Below, one piece after another: positions 30,169 to 40,442 of a stretch of DNA of 64,000 bases (position 1 is its first letter; each line of letters opens with the position of its first letter). A program made the position numbers and the translations under genes. The DNA comes from Gilliamella sp. Lep-s35 (GTDB lineage Bacteria > Pseudomonadota > Gammaproteobacteria > Enterobacterales > Orbaceae): contig NZ_WTEX01000007.1 of NCBI RefSeq assembly GCF_009795845.1, positions 37,948 through 101,947 of the forward strand, read 5' to 3'. The notes beneath the pieces were generated by a model. It saw nothing but the letters and a program-made list of their open reading frames with translations, was not told where the DNA came from and ran no database searches.

Positions 30169-30416
30169 AAACTTACCGGGTTTATGTACTAAAACAAAGA
30201 AAAGGCGGTAGCGAAATTCTTGCAGAAACAAGAACGAATACCGTCAGCTTTGAAATAGCAAAAACAGCTTTTTGGCAATTATACAATCAGCAGTACGATA
30301 GCAAACACCTTTTATTAATGACATGCAATAGTAAAAAAATTAATGTATATCGTTATCAGTCAAAAATGGGGGACGATTGCTATCTTTCGAAAGATGCAGA
30401 GCTGAATAATGAATAG
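30147..30416 (+). CDS. Small hypothetical protein of the integrative element
   Basis: I do not recognise this 89-residue protein (MAISENIKTYRVYVLKQRKG...). It is basic in the N-terminal half and shows no membrane segment or known motif. It overlaps the end of the integrase frame by 22 bases, has AGGGAG as ribosome-binding site, and overlaps the next gene by 8 bases, so it is part of the same phage- or ICE-like operon. Confidence 0.6.
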   Translation: MAISENIKTYRVYVLKQRKGGSEILAETRTNTVSFEIAKTAFWQLYNQQYDSKHLLLMTCNSKKINVYRYQSKMGDDCYLSKDAELNNE

Positions 30417-30615
30417 AGAAAAGCAACGAAAAAACGAACAAGCGTACCGATCTCGAAATGCTGGGCGACCGCGTCTACCGGGTGCGTATTTGACAGAAGA
30501 AGAAAGTTTATTATTAAAAGAATTAGCTGTTATTTATGGAGCTCAGAAATCAGCAATATTTGAAGGTCTCGCATTGCTGAAAGAAAAATTGGAGAAAGAT
30601 AACAATAATAATTGA
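30409..30615 (+). CDS. Small basic putative DNA-binding protein
   Basis: The 68-residue protein begins MNREKQRKNEQAYRSRNAGR and continues LPGAYLTEEESLLLKELAVI YGAQKSAIFEGLALLKEKL. A basic N-terminus followed by a strand and two helices ending in KSAIFEGLALL suggests a ribbon-helix-helix or small excisionase-like regulator. It overlaps the preceding gene, an arrangement typical of translational coupling in mobile elements. Confidence 0.6.
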   Translation: MNREKQRKNEQAYRSRNAGRPRLPGAYLTEEESLLLKELAVIYGAQKSAIFEGLALLKEKLEKDNNNN

Positions 30616-30701
30616 CTCATGGTTCGGCCATTATGTTGTCATAATAGAGTTAGAAACAACTCAACTGATCTGGCAGATTTCAGAATTACTAAAAGGTAAA
30701 C
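30615..30701 (+). repeat. Direct repeat, copy 2 (element leader)
   Basis: Second copy of the repeat at 29191-29276, ending with AAAAGGTAAA just before the ATG at 30705. It may be a promoter/leader segment duplicated within the element. Confidence 0.75.
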
Positions 30702-30704
30702 TAT

Positions 30705-30940
30705 ATGAAAGGTTTTCAATTCTCTCACTATATTTCAAGAATGGCGCTAAATAACGTATCTATTGCAGTTGTGATAAGTCGGCTTATAAACTAGTTGCAG
30801 AAAAAAGCAGCTATAAAATTTGTGGAACAATCACAGTTTATTTAACATTTGAAGCTTATGACGCTTTACCGCACGATCCTTATAATAGCATTGATAGATT
30901 TTTTACATGTGCTTCGTTTTATGGAATTGAATATCATTAA
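30705..30940 (+). pseudogene. Frameshifted small element gene
   Basis: The frame from ATG 30705 (MKGFQFSHYISRMALNNVSI) stops after 29 codons near 30792. A neighbouring frame then reads DKSAYKLVAEKSSYKICGTI, TVYLTFEAYDALPHDPYNSI and DRFFTCASFYGIEYH to a stop at 30938. One small indel therefore broke a protein of roughly 75-80 residues. The family is not recognised. Confidence 0.6.
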
Positions 30941-31045
30941 CAAAAAGCTAGCTCGCTAGCTTTCAGTTTATCTAAACTGACCGCCATTTTACAGCCACTT
31001 GTTGTTATCTACTTAAGAAATTGTTAGATAAATTATTAATTTTAA

Positions 31046-31119
31046 TGGAGGCGCGTCCCGGAGTCGAACCGAGGTAGACGGATTTGCAATCCGCAGCATG
31101 GCCACTCTGCCAACGCGCC
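31046..31119 (-). tRNA. tRNA-Cys (GCA)
   Basis: On the minus strand the gene begins GGCGCGTTGGCAGAGTGG, has anticodon loop TTGCAAA with GCA, the T-loop GGTTCGACTCC and an encoded CCA end, 74 bases in all. The acceptor arms GGCGCGT/ACGCGCC pair fully. Confidence 0.95.
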
Positions 31120-31146
31120 TTAGAGGGCTATCTGAATAGGTTGCAG

Positions 31147-31175
31147 ATATTAGCATTGACCTAATTAGCCGTCAA
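31147..31175 (-). promoter_or_regulatory. tRNA-Cys promoter
   Basis: Minus strand TTGACG (31175-31170) and TAATAT (31152-31147), 17-base spacer, lie about 28 bases upstream of the tRNA 5' end. Confidence 0.7.
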
Positions 31176-31446
31176 GTTTAAATAGGTTATAATTACATCA
31201 ATCACCTCATTTTTATTCTAATTTCTAATAATCTTTATAACATGTTAATTTTTGATTTATAAATATAGAAGTAATAATTCGACTATTGAGTAGAAATAAT
31301 TCCAATTTAAAGTGGATATATTTTATAAAAACCCTTTTTAATCAAGATTTTTTATTTACTTCTATCTAAAATAATATTAGCTAGGTTTTAGCTGTGATAT
31401 GTTAATATCAAATTTTATTAAATTTACCAAACGGAACCGTAAATCT
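31176..31446. other. AT-rich intergenic region, no gene seen
   Basis: About 270 bases without recognisable gene, RNA or repeat between the tRNA-Cys promoter and the next small gene. An in-frame upstream ATG at 31399 exists but is not the preferred start. Confidence 0.4.
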
Positions 31447-31638
31447 ATGGGGTATTTTAATTATCATGCCAAAGCAAAGAAGTTAATCAAAGATGGGGAG
31501 CTTGTTAAATATGAATTTGTTGATAATTGGAATGGTATTAAACCTGCTTTAGTTTTATATTTTAAAAATACTAACCCTATGCCAATTAGAGAATATCGAT
31601 GGAATGAATATTTACCATTGTTGAATAATAGCGATTAA
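31447..31638 (+). CDS. Small conserved-looking protein, function unknown
   Basis: From ATG 31447 the 63-residue protein begins MGYFNYHAKAKKLIKDGELV and contains NGIKPALVLYFKN and PIREYRWNEYLPLL. Similar short proteins starting MGYFNYHA are, from memory, common in Firmicutes, so this may be a conserved family, possibly transferred. The frame extends 16 codons upstream to ATG 31399, but those residues look unlike the family start. No strong ribosome-binding site was seen. Confidence 0.6.
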   Translation: MGYFNYHAKAKKLIKDGELVKYEFVDNWNGIKPALVLYFKNTNPMPIREYRWNEYLPLLNNSD

Positions 31639-31787
31639 TTTTATACCAAAAAATAGCTTAGGATTTTTTAAAATAATTATTTATCTAGTTGAAGTGCAAT
31701 ATATAGCCGTATTCGATCATCAAATTTAGACAGATTTAACCCAGTTAATTTAGCAATACTATTTAGTTAATATCATTATGTTAAATA

Positions 31788-31826
31788 AAAAGAGGAATAG
31801 TATTGTCAATATGCTATTCCTCTTTT
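31788..31826. terminator. Bidirectional terminator before the glycerate kinase gene end
   Basis: The 13-bp stem AAAAGAGGAATAG/CTATTCCTCTTTT (31788-31800 with 31814-31826) lies between the convergent small gene and garK. Confidence 0.85.
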
Positions 31827-31849
31827 GATATTAATTTATTTGTCAGATG

Positions 31850-32995
31850 CTATATTTGAGTTATTTTAATTAAACGAGCTATGTTTTCACTAGCTCGTTC
31901 TATATTTTTAAAACCGCCAGCAAGTAACTCTTCTATTGTTGCAGCAGTTGGAATAATGCCAAAAATAGTATCAATACCTTCAGGATAGAGATCTTCAATA
32001 TTTTTTCCAATTGTACCAGCTAAAGCTATTACAGGAACTTGCTGTGCTTTAGCAACTTGAGCTACGCCAAAAGGTGTTTTGCCAAATTTAGTTTGGAAAT
32101 CAATTCCTCCTTCACCAGTAAAACAAAAATCAGCACCTTTTAATTTGTTTTCTAAATCACTATAACGAATAACAATATTAATTCCTTTTTCCATTTTACT
32201 GTTAGTAAATGCCATTAATCCTGCGCCCAATCCACCAGCAGCTCCTGCACCAGGAATTGTTGAAACATCTTTTCCTAATTGTGATTTTATTACAGATGAA
32301 TAATGCTGTAGATTTTTATCTAATTGCTTAACCATTTCAGGTGTTGCACCTTTTTGTGGTCCAAAAACTTTTGATGCGCCTTTTTCTCCACATAATGGGT
32401 TTGTAACATCACTAGCAACAATAAATTCTACATTATCAAGTAATGAGTTAACTTCAGATACATCGATTTTTGCTAATTTATCTAAGACCCCACCACCTTT
32501 ACCTAATAATTGATCGTTTTTGTCATAAAACTTGACGCCCAAAGCTTGTGCCATTCCTGCACCACCATCATTGGTGGCGCTACCGCCAATACCTAAAATG
32601 ATCTTTTTTACCCCATGCTTTATACAAGCCAAAATTAATTCACCTGTTCCATAAGTGGTTGTGATTAGTGGATTACGGCTTTCTTTGGGTACAAGTTGAA
32701 TTCCACTTGCTGACGCCATTTCAATCACTGCAGTGGTTTTATCTCCTAAAATACCAAAATGGGCCATAACTTTATTGCCTAGAGGTCCAGTTACTTCACA
32801 AGTATGTAATGTTCCATTTGTAGCATCAACTAATGATTGTGTAGTGCCTTCGCCGCCATCGGCCATTGGTACATGAACAAATTTAGCATCAGAAAATACT
32901 TTTTTTATACCTGATTCCATTGCTTCACAAACTTCTTTTGCTGTTAGACTTTCTTTGAAAGAATCTGGTGCAAGTACAAATGTTTTTTGTTTCAT
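31850..32995 (-). CDS. garK: Glycerate 2-kinase (GarK/GlxK family)
   Basis: The enzyme phosphorylates D-glycerate, the end product of glucarate/galactarate or glyoxylate routes. From ATG 32995 the protein is 381 residues, the E. coli GarK length, beginning MKQKTFVLAPDSFKESLTAK. MADGGEGT, GIGGSATNDGGAGMAQALG and CFTGEGGIDFQT are family signatures. An upstream in-frame start would add 16 hydrophobic residues overlapping the permease and is rejected; AGGAT precedes ATG 32995. The adjoining transporter gene is broken. garK versus glxK cannot be decided from sequence alone. Confidence 0.92.
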   Translation of the reverse strand: MKQKTFVLAPDSFKESLTAKEVCEAMESGIKKVFSDAKFVHVPMADGGEGTTQSLVDATNGTLHTCEVTGPLGNKVMAHFGILGDKTTAVIEMASASGIQLVPKESRNPLITTTYGTGELILACIKHGVKKIILGIGGSATNDGGAGMAQALGVKFYDKNDQLLGKGGGVLDKLAKIDVSEVNSLLDNVEFIVASDVTNPLCGEKGASKVFGPQKGATPEMVKQLDKNLQHYSSVIKSQLGKDVSTIPGAGAAGGLGAGLMAFTNSKMEKGINIVIRYSDLENKLKGADFCFTGEGGIDFQTKFGKTPFGVAQVAKAQQVPVIALAGTIGKNIEDLYPEGIDTIFGIIPTAATIEELLAGGFKNIERASENIARLIKITQI

Positions 32996-33011
32996 AAAGT
33001 TAATCCTGATA

Positions 33012-34315
33012 TTAAATAATAAAGCCATATAATAAAGTTGCAATAATTGTCATTGTTCCACCAACAAGCGCTTGGTATGGGATTAATTTCATACGCTGTT
33101 TAATTGACATATTCATGCTGTTACCAGTGACATGGAAGTAATTTCCTTGAGGTAATGAATCAATAACTGTAGCACCTGTATGCATCATGACAGCAGCACT
33201 AATTGCTGGTATGCCCATATTCGTAATTGTAGAACCGAAAGTTCCTGTTGCTAAAATAACTCCGGTTGAAGTTGAAGCAGTCGCTGTAGCCATTAGGATG
33301 CCTGAAATTGGTGATAAATAATAACCAGAAATCCCCATTGATTGAATTATATGAATAACTTGTCCAGCAAGATTTGATGCACCAATTAAACCTGCAATTG
33401 CTCCTGCACCGATTAAAATAAGAACAGTAGGTGTCATCTTATCTATTCCTGATTTTGTGTACATTGCTATTTTACGATGTTGATCCATAGCAAACATACC
33501 AATCATTCCCACTATTGGTAGTACATATAATGCGTCAATTTTTAAATTAGCCAAGGAATCAATATGACAAATATTACCAATTGGGCTAATCATTAGCAGT
33601 ATTATTGCGGTAACTGGAGCAACAATAGCTTTGATTAAAGACGGAGTATTTTTTTTACTTTCTGGTTCATCTTTTGCTAAAGCAAGCACTTCTTGAACAG
33701 CGATTTTATCTCCTTTATTCTTGATTAATGAGGCAATAACAACAGTTGCAGTTAATCCAAATATAGCTAGAATAAAACCACCTATCATGATATCACTTAA
33801 ACTTAAATTAAACCATTTGCTGCGGCAATGGTGTTAGGGTTAGGCGATATAATATTTCCTGCTTTACCTCCAACAGATAAAGCTAACAATAGAGCCAATC
33901 GCGATATACCCATTTTATTCCCAACAGATAAAGCAATCGGTGCAACAATTAGCACCGCTACAGGAATAAATACACCAGATGCAGTAATGATTCCTGTTGC
34001 AAGCGCTAAAGCTAATAGCGCTTTCTTTTCCCCTAACTTTTTAACCACAGCTTGAGCTATAGTTTCGGCTGCACCTGATTCCATCATGACGCCAGCTAAA
34101 ATACCATCAGCCAATACTCGAATTACTGTACCCATAATACTTTGTGTGCCACTAACTAAGATTGAGACCGTTTGAATTAAATTTGCACCGCCAATAAATG
34201 CTCCAATTATTGCACCAAAAAATAATGAATAAACAGGATTTATTCCTCGTAAAATTTAAAATATTGCAAGAAATAATCCTATTAGAGCACCATACCAAGA
34301 AATTATTTCATTCAT
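33012..34315 (-). pseudogene. GntP-family gluconate/glycerate permease, disrupted
   Basis: Read from ATG 34315 the frame gives MNEIISWYGALIGLFLAIF and then TAA at codon 20. It continues in frame (ILRGINPVYSLFFGAIIGAF) through the GntP core with GGKAGNIISPNPNTIAA. One base is missing in an A-run near 33803-33806, shifting the frame before SDIMIGGFILAIFG. The remainder is intact to ATLLYGFII at 33012. Total length (about 434 codons) equals a full GntP transporter. Two independent lesions mean the gene is probably inactive, unless one is a sequencing error. It is upstream of garK in the same orientation. Confidence 0.85.
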
Positions 34316-34613
34316 TAGATTTCCTCTTATTTTATTTCTATACAGATAATTTGTGATATTGGTTAATTTTATTATTGTACTAGGCATTATACTATGTAGT
34401 TTTGCATAAAAATCATATTTTAAAATTTAAAAAAATTAGGCATAGTTACAAAATAGTGTGAATTTAATCACATTCTTTACTAAAAAGATGTTCTAATAAG
34501 CATAACTATTTAATTAATTTGCCAACTGATAAGCTAAAGCGTAAAATGCCCATCCTATTTTGCTTAACCTATTACTAATAAGTAATACTGACTTGAAATC
34601 AGAGGCATTTTTA
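34316..34613. other. Divergent intergenic region
   Basis: AT-rich region of about 300 bases between the permease pseudogene and trhP. AGAGG at 34601-34605 is the trhP ribosome-binding site. No RNA or other gene was seen. Confidence 0.4.
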
Positions 34614-35957
34614 ATGACAACTTTATATACAAAACCAGAGTTACTTTCTCCTGCCGGTTCTTTAAAAAATATGCGTTACGCTTTCGCTTATGGAGCGGAT
34701 GCGGTTTATGCTGGTCAACCTCGTTATAGTTTACGTGTACGAAATAACGAATTTAATCATGAAAATTTAGCTATTGGTATTAATGAAGCTCATGCTCAAG
34801 GCAAAAAGTTTTATGTGGTAGTTAATATTGCTCCTCATAACTCTAAACTAAAAACTTTTATTCGTGATTTAGAACCTATTGTAAATATGAAGCCTGATGC
34901 TTTTATCATGTCTGATCCAGGCTTAATTATGTTAGTTCGTGAACATTTTCCTGAAATGGAAATTCATTTATCGGTGCAATCCAATGCGGTTAACTGGGCA
35001 ACGGTTAAGTTTTGGCATCAAATGGGATTAACTCGTGTTGTGTTATCCCGTGAATTATCGCTTGATGAAATTGCTGAAATCCGTGAAAAAGTTCCTGAAA
35101 TGGAGCTTGAAGTGTTTATCCATGGTGCACTTTGTATGGCTTATTCTGGTCGTTGTTTGCTTTCTGGTTATATTAATAAGCGTGATTCAAACCAAGGCAC
35201 TTGCACTAATGCTTGCCGTTGGGAGTATAAAGTTGCAGAAGGTAAAGAAGATGAAGTAGGACAAATTGTTCATAAATGTGAACCAATTCCTGTGCAGGAA
35301 ATTGAACCTACGTTAGGAATTGGTAAAACTACCAATAAGGTCTTTATGCTTGAAGAATCAGGTAGGCCTGGCGAATATATGCAAGCTTTTGAAGATGAAC
35401 ATGGTACTTATATTATGAATTCAAAAGATCTAAGAGCGGTCGAGTTGGTGGACGATTTAACTAAAATTGGTGTGCATTCTCTTAAAATAGAAGGGCGCAC
35501 TAAATCATTTTATTATTGTGCAAGAACCGCACAAGTGTATCGCCAAGCTATTGATGCGGCGAGTGAAGGGAAGCCATTTGATCCACGTCTATTAGCCGAA
35601 CTTGATTCTTTAGCTCATCGAGGCTATACCGAAGGTTTTTTACGTCGCCATAAACATGAAGATATGCAAAACTATGTACATAGCCATTCTGTGTCGGACA
35701 GGCAACAGTTTGTCGGTGAATTTAGTGGTGAGCGTTTAAATGGTCTTGCTGAGGTTATTGTTAAAAATAAGTTTTCAGTTGGTGATAGTGTTGAAATGAT
35801 GACACCAAAAGGTAATAAAACCTTTATTATTGAACGTATGGAAAATAAAAAAGGACAGCCTGTACCTGCTGGATTAGGTGATGGACATATTGTTTATATT
35901 CCAATTCCTGAAGAAATCGATTTAAACTTTGCATTATTGATGCGTAATTTTGCTTAG
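34614..35957 (+). CDS. trhP: tRNA uridine hydroxylase TrhP (YegQ, peptidase U32 family)
   Basis: TrhP helps form 5-hydroxyuridine at wobble position 34 of tRNA. From ATG 34614 (MTTLYTKPELLSPAGSLKNM) the protein is 448 residues and nearly collinear with E. coli YegQ. ADAVYAGQPRYSLRVRNNEF, VHGALCMAYSGRCLLSG-like IHGALCMAYSGRCLLSGY and the cysteine pair in GTCTNACRWEY are clear; the last probably belongs to the Fe-S/cysteine cluster. An upstream TTG at 34560 is rejected because AGAGG lies eight bases before the ATG. Confidence 0.95.
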   Translation: MTTLYTKPELLSPAGSLKNMRYAFAYGADAVYAGQPRYSLRVRNNEFNHENLAIGINEAHAQGKKFYVVVNIAPHNSKLKTFIRDLEPIVNMKPDAFIMSDPGLIMLVREHFPEMEIHLSVQSNAVNWATVKFWHQMGLTRVVLSRELSLDEIAEIREKVPEMELEVFIHGALCMAYSGRCLLSGYINKRDSNQGTCTNACRWEYKVAEGKEDEVGQIVHKCEPIPVQEIEPTLGIGKTTNKVFMLEESGRPGEYMQAFEDEHGTYIMNSKDLRAVELVDDLTKIGVHSLKIEGRTKSFYYCARTAQVYRQAIDAASEGKPFDPRLLAELDSLAHRGYTEGFLRRHKHEDMQNYVHSHSVSDRQQFVGEFSGERLNGLAEVIVKNKFSVGDSVEMMTPKGNKTFIIERMENKKGQPVPAGLGDGHIVYIPIPEEIDLNFALLMRNFA

Positions 35958-35972
35958 TTTTATTAAGCAGAA

Positions 35973-35998
35973 TAACTGTTCGGGTGACCGAACGGTTA
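35973..35998. terminator. Terminator between trhP and proA
   Basis: An 11-bp stem with one G-T pair (35973-35983 with 35988-35998) and a GTGA loop lies between convergent genes. Confidence 0.75.
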
Positions 35999-36026
35999 TG
36001 TTAGCTTTTATGCTAATTTTGATTTT

Positions 36027-37280
36027 TTATTGGCGAATCAAATCATCACCATAACCGATCCATTTATAAGTCGTTAGCGCTTCAAGTCCCATTGGCCCAC
36101 GAGCATGCAATTTTTGTGTACTAACCGCAACTTCAGCACCTAACCCAAATTGCCCACCATCAGTAAAACGTGTCGAGGCATTGACATAAACAGCAGCTGC
36201 ATCAACTTGATTTACAAATTGTTCTGCGTTAATTAAGCTACGCGTTAAAATTGATTCTGAATGACCTGTACCATATTCGCGAATATGTTCTATAGCCAGT
36301 TCAAGCGAATCAACAATAAGCACATTCAAATCTTTTGATAACCATTCTTGTTTTAATTCCTCGTCTTTAACGGGCAAGACAGCTGCTGTACCTGTTTTTA
36401 ATATGTCATAACAGCTTGCATCAGCATGTAAAATCACATTATTATCTGCCATGATCTGGCTAAATTTAGGTAAAAACTGCTTTGCAATATTTTGATGAAT
36501 TAATAGCGTTTCAAGCGTATTACATGTGCTTGGACGCTGAGTTTTGGCATTGACAATAATTGGTAGGGCTTTATCAAAATCAGCTGTTTCATCGACAAAA
36601 ATATGACAAACGCCTATACCGCCCGTAATAACAGGAATTGTTGAATGTTCAAGGCATAATTTGTGTAAAGATGCACCTCCACGGGGAATAATCATGTCAA
36701 CGTATTTATCAAGTTTAAGTAGCTCATGAACATATTTACGATCAGGATCATTAATACATTGAACAGCTGTTTGCGGTAAACCAGCTTGTTTTAATGCTTT
36801 TTGGATAACAGAAATTATGGCTGCATTGGTATTGATTGTTTCTTTTCCACCACGAAGTATTGCTGCATTACCTGTTTTTAAGCACAAGGCTGCAATATCA
36901 ATTGTTACATTTGGCCGTGCTTCATAAATCACACCAATAACGCCTAAAGGCACTCTATGACGTTGTAGCTTTAATCCATTATCTAAAATTGAACCATCAA
37001 TCACTTGACCAATAGGATCAGTTAAGGAAACCACTTTACGTACATCATTGGCGATAGATGTTAACCGTTCAGGTGTTAAAAGTAGACGATCTAAAATAGC
37101 TTCGTTTAAACCTTGTTCTTTTGCTGTTTGGATGTCTTTTTCATTTGCACTAAGTATGCTTGCACTATACTGTTCTAATAAATCAGCAATAACTATCAAA
37201 GCATTGTTTTTTATAGTGGTAGAACATTGCGCTAGTTGATATGAAGCAAATTTAGCTGTCTTTCCAATTTGATTTAACAT
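36027..37280 (-). CDS. proA: Gamma-glutamyl phosphate reductase
   Basis: ProA reduces gamma-glutamyl phosphate to glutamate semialdehyde in proline synthesis. The 417-residue aldehyde-dehydrogenase-fold protein has [28 protein letters not shown], the catalytic cysteine region [11 protein letters not shown] and the C-terminal [20 protein letters not shown]. It lies 66 bases downstream of proB on the same strand, the classical proBA order. Confidence 0.97.
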   Translation of the reverse strand: MLNQIGKTAKFASYQLAQCSTTIKNNALIVIADLLEQYSASILSANEKDIQTAKEQGLNEAILDRLLLTPERLTSIANDVRKVVSLTDPIGQVIDGSILDNGLKLQRHRVPLGVIGVIYEARPNVTIDIAALCLKTGNAAILRGGKETINTNAAIISVIQKALKQAGLPQTAVQCINDPDRKYVHELLKLDKYVDMIIPRGGASLHKLCLEHSTIPVITGGIGVCHIFVDETADFDKALPIIVNAKTQRPSTCNTLETLLIHQNIAKQFLPKFSQIMADNNVILHADASCYDILKTGTAAVLPVKDEELKQEWLSKDLNVLIVDSLELAIEHIREYGTGHSESILTRSLINAEQFVNQVDAAAVYVNASTRFTDGGQFGLGAEVAVSTQKLHARGPMGLEALTTYKWIGYGDDLIRQ

Positions 37281-37346
37281 ATGTTTGCCTTTATCTGTAT
37301 TCTTTAATTTTTGTTATGCTATGTTTAATTTAATTGTATTATTATG

Positions 37347-38456
37347 TTAATTGACAATCATATCATCACGATGAACAGCTACAGAACCATATTCATAGCC
37401 AATAATTTGACTAATTTCTTGAGAATGATGCCCTGCAATTTGTCTTAAAGCATCACTGTTATAGCGACTGACACCACGTGCAATGCGTTTGCCTGATTTA
37501 TCACAAATATCAATAACTTCACCACGAGAAAAATCTTTTTCTACGTTGATAATCCCTTTAGGTAACAGCGAACTACCATTATTTAATATTGCATTAACTG
37601 CACCATCATCTAAGCGCACTATGCCTGCTTTGGGTGCACCAAAAAGCCAGTGTTTTCGATGCTCTAGTGGGGTTTTCTGTGGTATAAATCGTGTACCGAC
37701 AGATTGATTATTGATAATATCAATAATGACGTTGGCTTTGTTTCCTGCGGCAATTATGACTTCAATGCCAGCACTACCAGCAACTTCAGCAGCTTGTAGT
37801 TTTGTACTCATTCCTCCAGTACCTAGCCCTGAAACACTATCACCTGCGATGCTTCGTAAATTATCATCAATATGATCAATTGTATGAATTAGTTTGGCAC
37901 TTTTATCAGATCTTGGATCAGCAGTGTATAGACCTTCAATGTCGGTTAATAAAATCAGTTTATCAGCTTCAGCTAAAATGGCGGCTAGTGCTGATAAGTT
38001 ATCATTATCACCAACTTTAATTTCTGCGGTTGCAACAGCATCATTTTCATTGATGACAGGAACGATATGATTATCTAACATTGCTTTTAAAACGTCTTGT
38101 GCATTTAAAAATCGTTCACGATCTTCCAAATCGGCTCGAGTAAGTAACATTTGACCGATATAAATCTTATAGATGGAAAATAGCTGTTCCCAAAGTTGTA
38201 TTAATTTGCTTTGTCCAACAGAGGCAAGTAATTGTTTGGATGCAACGGTATTAGGTAGAGTAGGGTAGTTAAGATATTCACGACCTGCGGCAATTGCGCC
38301 TGATGTAACAATAATAATTTTATGCCCATCTTGATGTAAAAGTGCGCATTGTTGAATAATTTTAATTATTTGTGCTTTATCTAATTGCTTAGTGCCACCA
38401 GTAAGCACACTAGTACCTAATTTAACAACAATTGTTTGTTGTTTTTTGTTGCTCAT
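37347..38456 (-). CDS. proB: Glutamate 5-kinase
   Basis: ProB phosphorylates glutamate, the proline-feedback-inhibited first step of proline synthesis. The 369-residue protein has an amino-acid kinase domain ([56 protein letters not shown]) and a C-terminal PUA domain from about 275, as in E. coli. It precedes proA in an apparent operon. In E. coli the frsA-gpt genes are near proBA too, so this is conserved synteny. Confidence 0.97.
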   Translation of the reverse strand: MSNKKQQTIVVKLGTSVLTGGTKQLDKAQIIKIIQQCALLHQDGHKIIIVTSGAIAAGREYLNYPTLPNTVASKQLLASVGQSKLIQLWEQLFSIYKIYIGQMLLTRADLEDRERFLNAQDVLKAMLDNHIVPVINENDAVATAEIKVGDNDNLSALAAILAEADKLILLTDIEGLYTADPRSDKSAKLIHTIDHIDDNLRSIAGDSVSGLGTGGMSTKLQAAEVAGSAGIEVIIAAGNKANVIIDIINNQSVGTRFIPQKTPLEHRKHWLFGAPKAGIVRLDDGAVNAILNNGSSLLPKGIINVEKDFSRGEVIDICDKSGKRIARGVSRYNSDALRQIAGHHSQEISQIIGYEYGSVAVHRDDMIVN

Positions 38457-38483
38457 AATATTACTCTTTTGTTTAAACGTGAA

Positions 38484-39740
38484 TTATAGAACTGACTCCA
38501 TCCATTTTACTGATTGTGTTAACGCTTGATGCAAGCTTTTTTGTAATTGTTTTTTAGGAACAGTTACTACTTTGTTTTGTTTCGTTGAATGAATCAATTT
38601 TGCTTCGCAAAGGTTACTGAGCTTATCATCTTCAAAAATGATATTCATAACAGGAACTTGGCAAGCATGAGTTAAAAGCCCTTGATTTTTTAGTGAAAAA
38701 TAATTTAATTCTGCTGCCAATTGTTGGTTGGATATTGATGGTAATCCTAAACGACTAGCTAGCATATCTTTGTAACTATTAGGTAGATTTTTTTGTAACG
38801 TTTTATCAACAAAAATTTGGTGGATGAGTGGAGTAAAATTAAATAACCCTTTTATTTTATTTGGCATTAAATATGCTAAACGTGTTGCAATGTGTGAGCC
38901 AAACCGAAATCCTGCAACAATAATACGATTATTATCAACCCAAGGAATGGATGGAAGTTGTTCTATTATAGCTTGATGAATTTGGCTACTATTTTGTGAT
39001 AAAGCAAAGTTACGGCTATAACCAACAGTTGGCAGATCAACCGTTAGCATAGCAAACCCATTAGGTGCTAAAAATTCACTAAAATAACGGTAATAATCAA
39101 TTTGTAAATTACCTAATGCGTTACAAATTAGCACAACAGGACAAGTCTTTTCCGTCTTTGGTAAATGTAACATTGTCTTAATATTACGATTATCAACTTT
39201 AAATTCAAGTTCTTTAATCAAAAAAGGGGAAAAGTTAATTGCTTTTGCATAAGTTTGGTAAGCGCAAGTTTGGGCGTGCATTGCAAGTTCGTCAGTTTTA
39301 AAATGTGGATAGCTAGCAATACTTGATAATTCACTGGCAATAAGATAATAATTGAGTAAATTATTTTTATCTTCACCGGTAAGATTCGTTTTATCAATCG
39401 ATTCCGCTTTAGCTTGCCATGCTGCTGCTTGATTTAAAAACTCATAAACCCAGTTACCAGATTGGTAACCAACGACGGTATCTAACCATTTATCATTGGT
39501 GTGTAGTTTAGTTGAAGCGGCAATTTTTGCTAAAACCGCTTCAGCTTCTAATTTTGGTAATCCTCGCCAATGCCATAAAACCGCATTAATAATTCGATAC
39601 CATCTTGAGTCAATCTCACCGTCTAAGGCGCTAATGCTACTACCATCACCACTATCGATACGATTAATAAGCGTTGATGTTTCGGGGTAATCAAATTGTG
39701 GTTTAAATATTTGTGCTGTTAGATTTTCGATGGCTACCAT
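38484..39740 (-). CDS. frsA: FrsA-like alpha/beta hydrolase (esterase)
   Basis: The 418-residue protein matches FrsA (YafA) in length, in position after gpt, and in local sequence (DSRWYRIINAVLWHWRGLPK, FAMLTVDLPTVGYS, VAGFRFGSHIATRLAYL). FrsA is an esterase once reported to bind EIIA-Glc. The usual nucleophile elbow GxSxG reads GFRFG here, as in other FrsA members where Ser is not found at the expected place; I cannot assign catalytic residues with certainty. Co-directional with gpt, 20 bases apart. Confidence 0.82.
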   Translation of the reverse strand: MVAIENLTAQIFKPQFDYPETSTLINRIDSGDGSSISALDGEIDSRWYRIINAVLWHWRGLPKLEAEAVLAKIAASTKLHTNDKWLDTVVGYQSGNWVYEFLNQAAAWQAKAESIDKTNLTGEDKNNLLNYYLIASELSSIASYPHFKTDELAMHAQTCAYQTYAKAINFSPFLIKELEFKVDNRNIKTMLHLPKTEKTCPVVLICNALGNLQIDYYRYFSEFLAPNGFAMLTVDLPTVGYSRNFALSQNSSQIHQAIIEQLPSIPWVDNNRIIVAGFRFGSHIATRLAYLMPNKIKGLFNFTPLIHQIFVDKTLQKNLPNSYKDMLASRLGLPSISNQQLAAELNYFSLKNQGLLTHACQVPVMNIIFEDDKLSNLCEAKLIHSTKQNKVVTVPKKQLQKSLHQALTQSVKWMESVL

Positions 39741-39760
39741 AACGAATTTAATTTTCTTGA

Positions 39761-40294
39761 TTATTTGTTATCGCAAATCGGTTTAACAAACATGACACCG
39801 GTATCCCAAGGCTGTTCTATCCAAGTATCTTGCGCAATATCAATCACATAATCATCAACAAGGGGCTTACCAGCTGGTTTTGCAAAAATAGTGACAAAAT
39901 GAGCTTTTGGATACATTTCGCGAATTGTATGAGCGGTGTTACCTGTATCAACTAAATCATCAACCACGATAAAGCCTTCTCCATCACCGTTGGCTTGTTT
40001 TAATATTAGTTTTTCACGTTGGTGATCATGATCATAGCTTGAAATACAAACCGTATCAACATAGCGAATACTTAATTCTCGCGCTAAAATAGCAGCTGGA
40101 ACAAGCCCACCACGGCTAACGGCAATAATGCCTTTCCATTGGTTTGCAGGTAATAAACGCTCTGAAAGTTGACGACCATAGGATTGTAACATTTCCCAGG
40201 TGACGTTGAATTTTTTCTTTTCAGCAATAAGTTCTGCTTTTTGTTGTTTTTTGGCTTTAATTTCTTCTTCTGTTAATGTTTGTTCTATTGACAT
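39761..40294 (-). CDS. gpt: Xanthine-guanine phosphoribosyltransferase with N-terminal extension
   Basis: Gpt salvages xanthine and guanine with PRPP. From [15 protein letters not shown] onward the protein aligns fully with the 152-residue E. coli enzyme, including [26 protein letters not shown], the PRPP loop [14 protein letters not shown] and [16 protein letters not shown]. It carries an extra lysine/glutamate-rich segment of about 25 residues at the N-terminus ([20 protein letters not shown]). No internal ATG would give the short form, so the extension seems genuine. Operon with frsA; divergent from pepD as in E. coli. Confidence 0.95.
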   Translation of the reverse strand: MSIEQTLTEEEIKAKKQQKAELIAEKKKFNVTWEMLQSYGRQLSERLLPANQWKGIIAVSRGGLVPAAILARELSIRYVDTVCISSYDHDHQREKLILKQANGDGEGFIVVDDLVDTGNTAHTIREMYPKAHFVTIFAKPAGKPLVDDYVIDIAQDTWIEQPWDTGVMFVKPICDNK

Positions 40295-40442
40295 GAGTAA
40301 CCTGCAATTTTAATCGGATATACGAATATAATAAATTAATATTAATGGACTAAAAATAGATGTAAAATTGCACCTTATTATAGAGTGGTTAGATAAAAAA
40401 AACCACTCAAATTTATTACTTACTTAATATTGGGGTTATATT

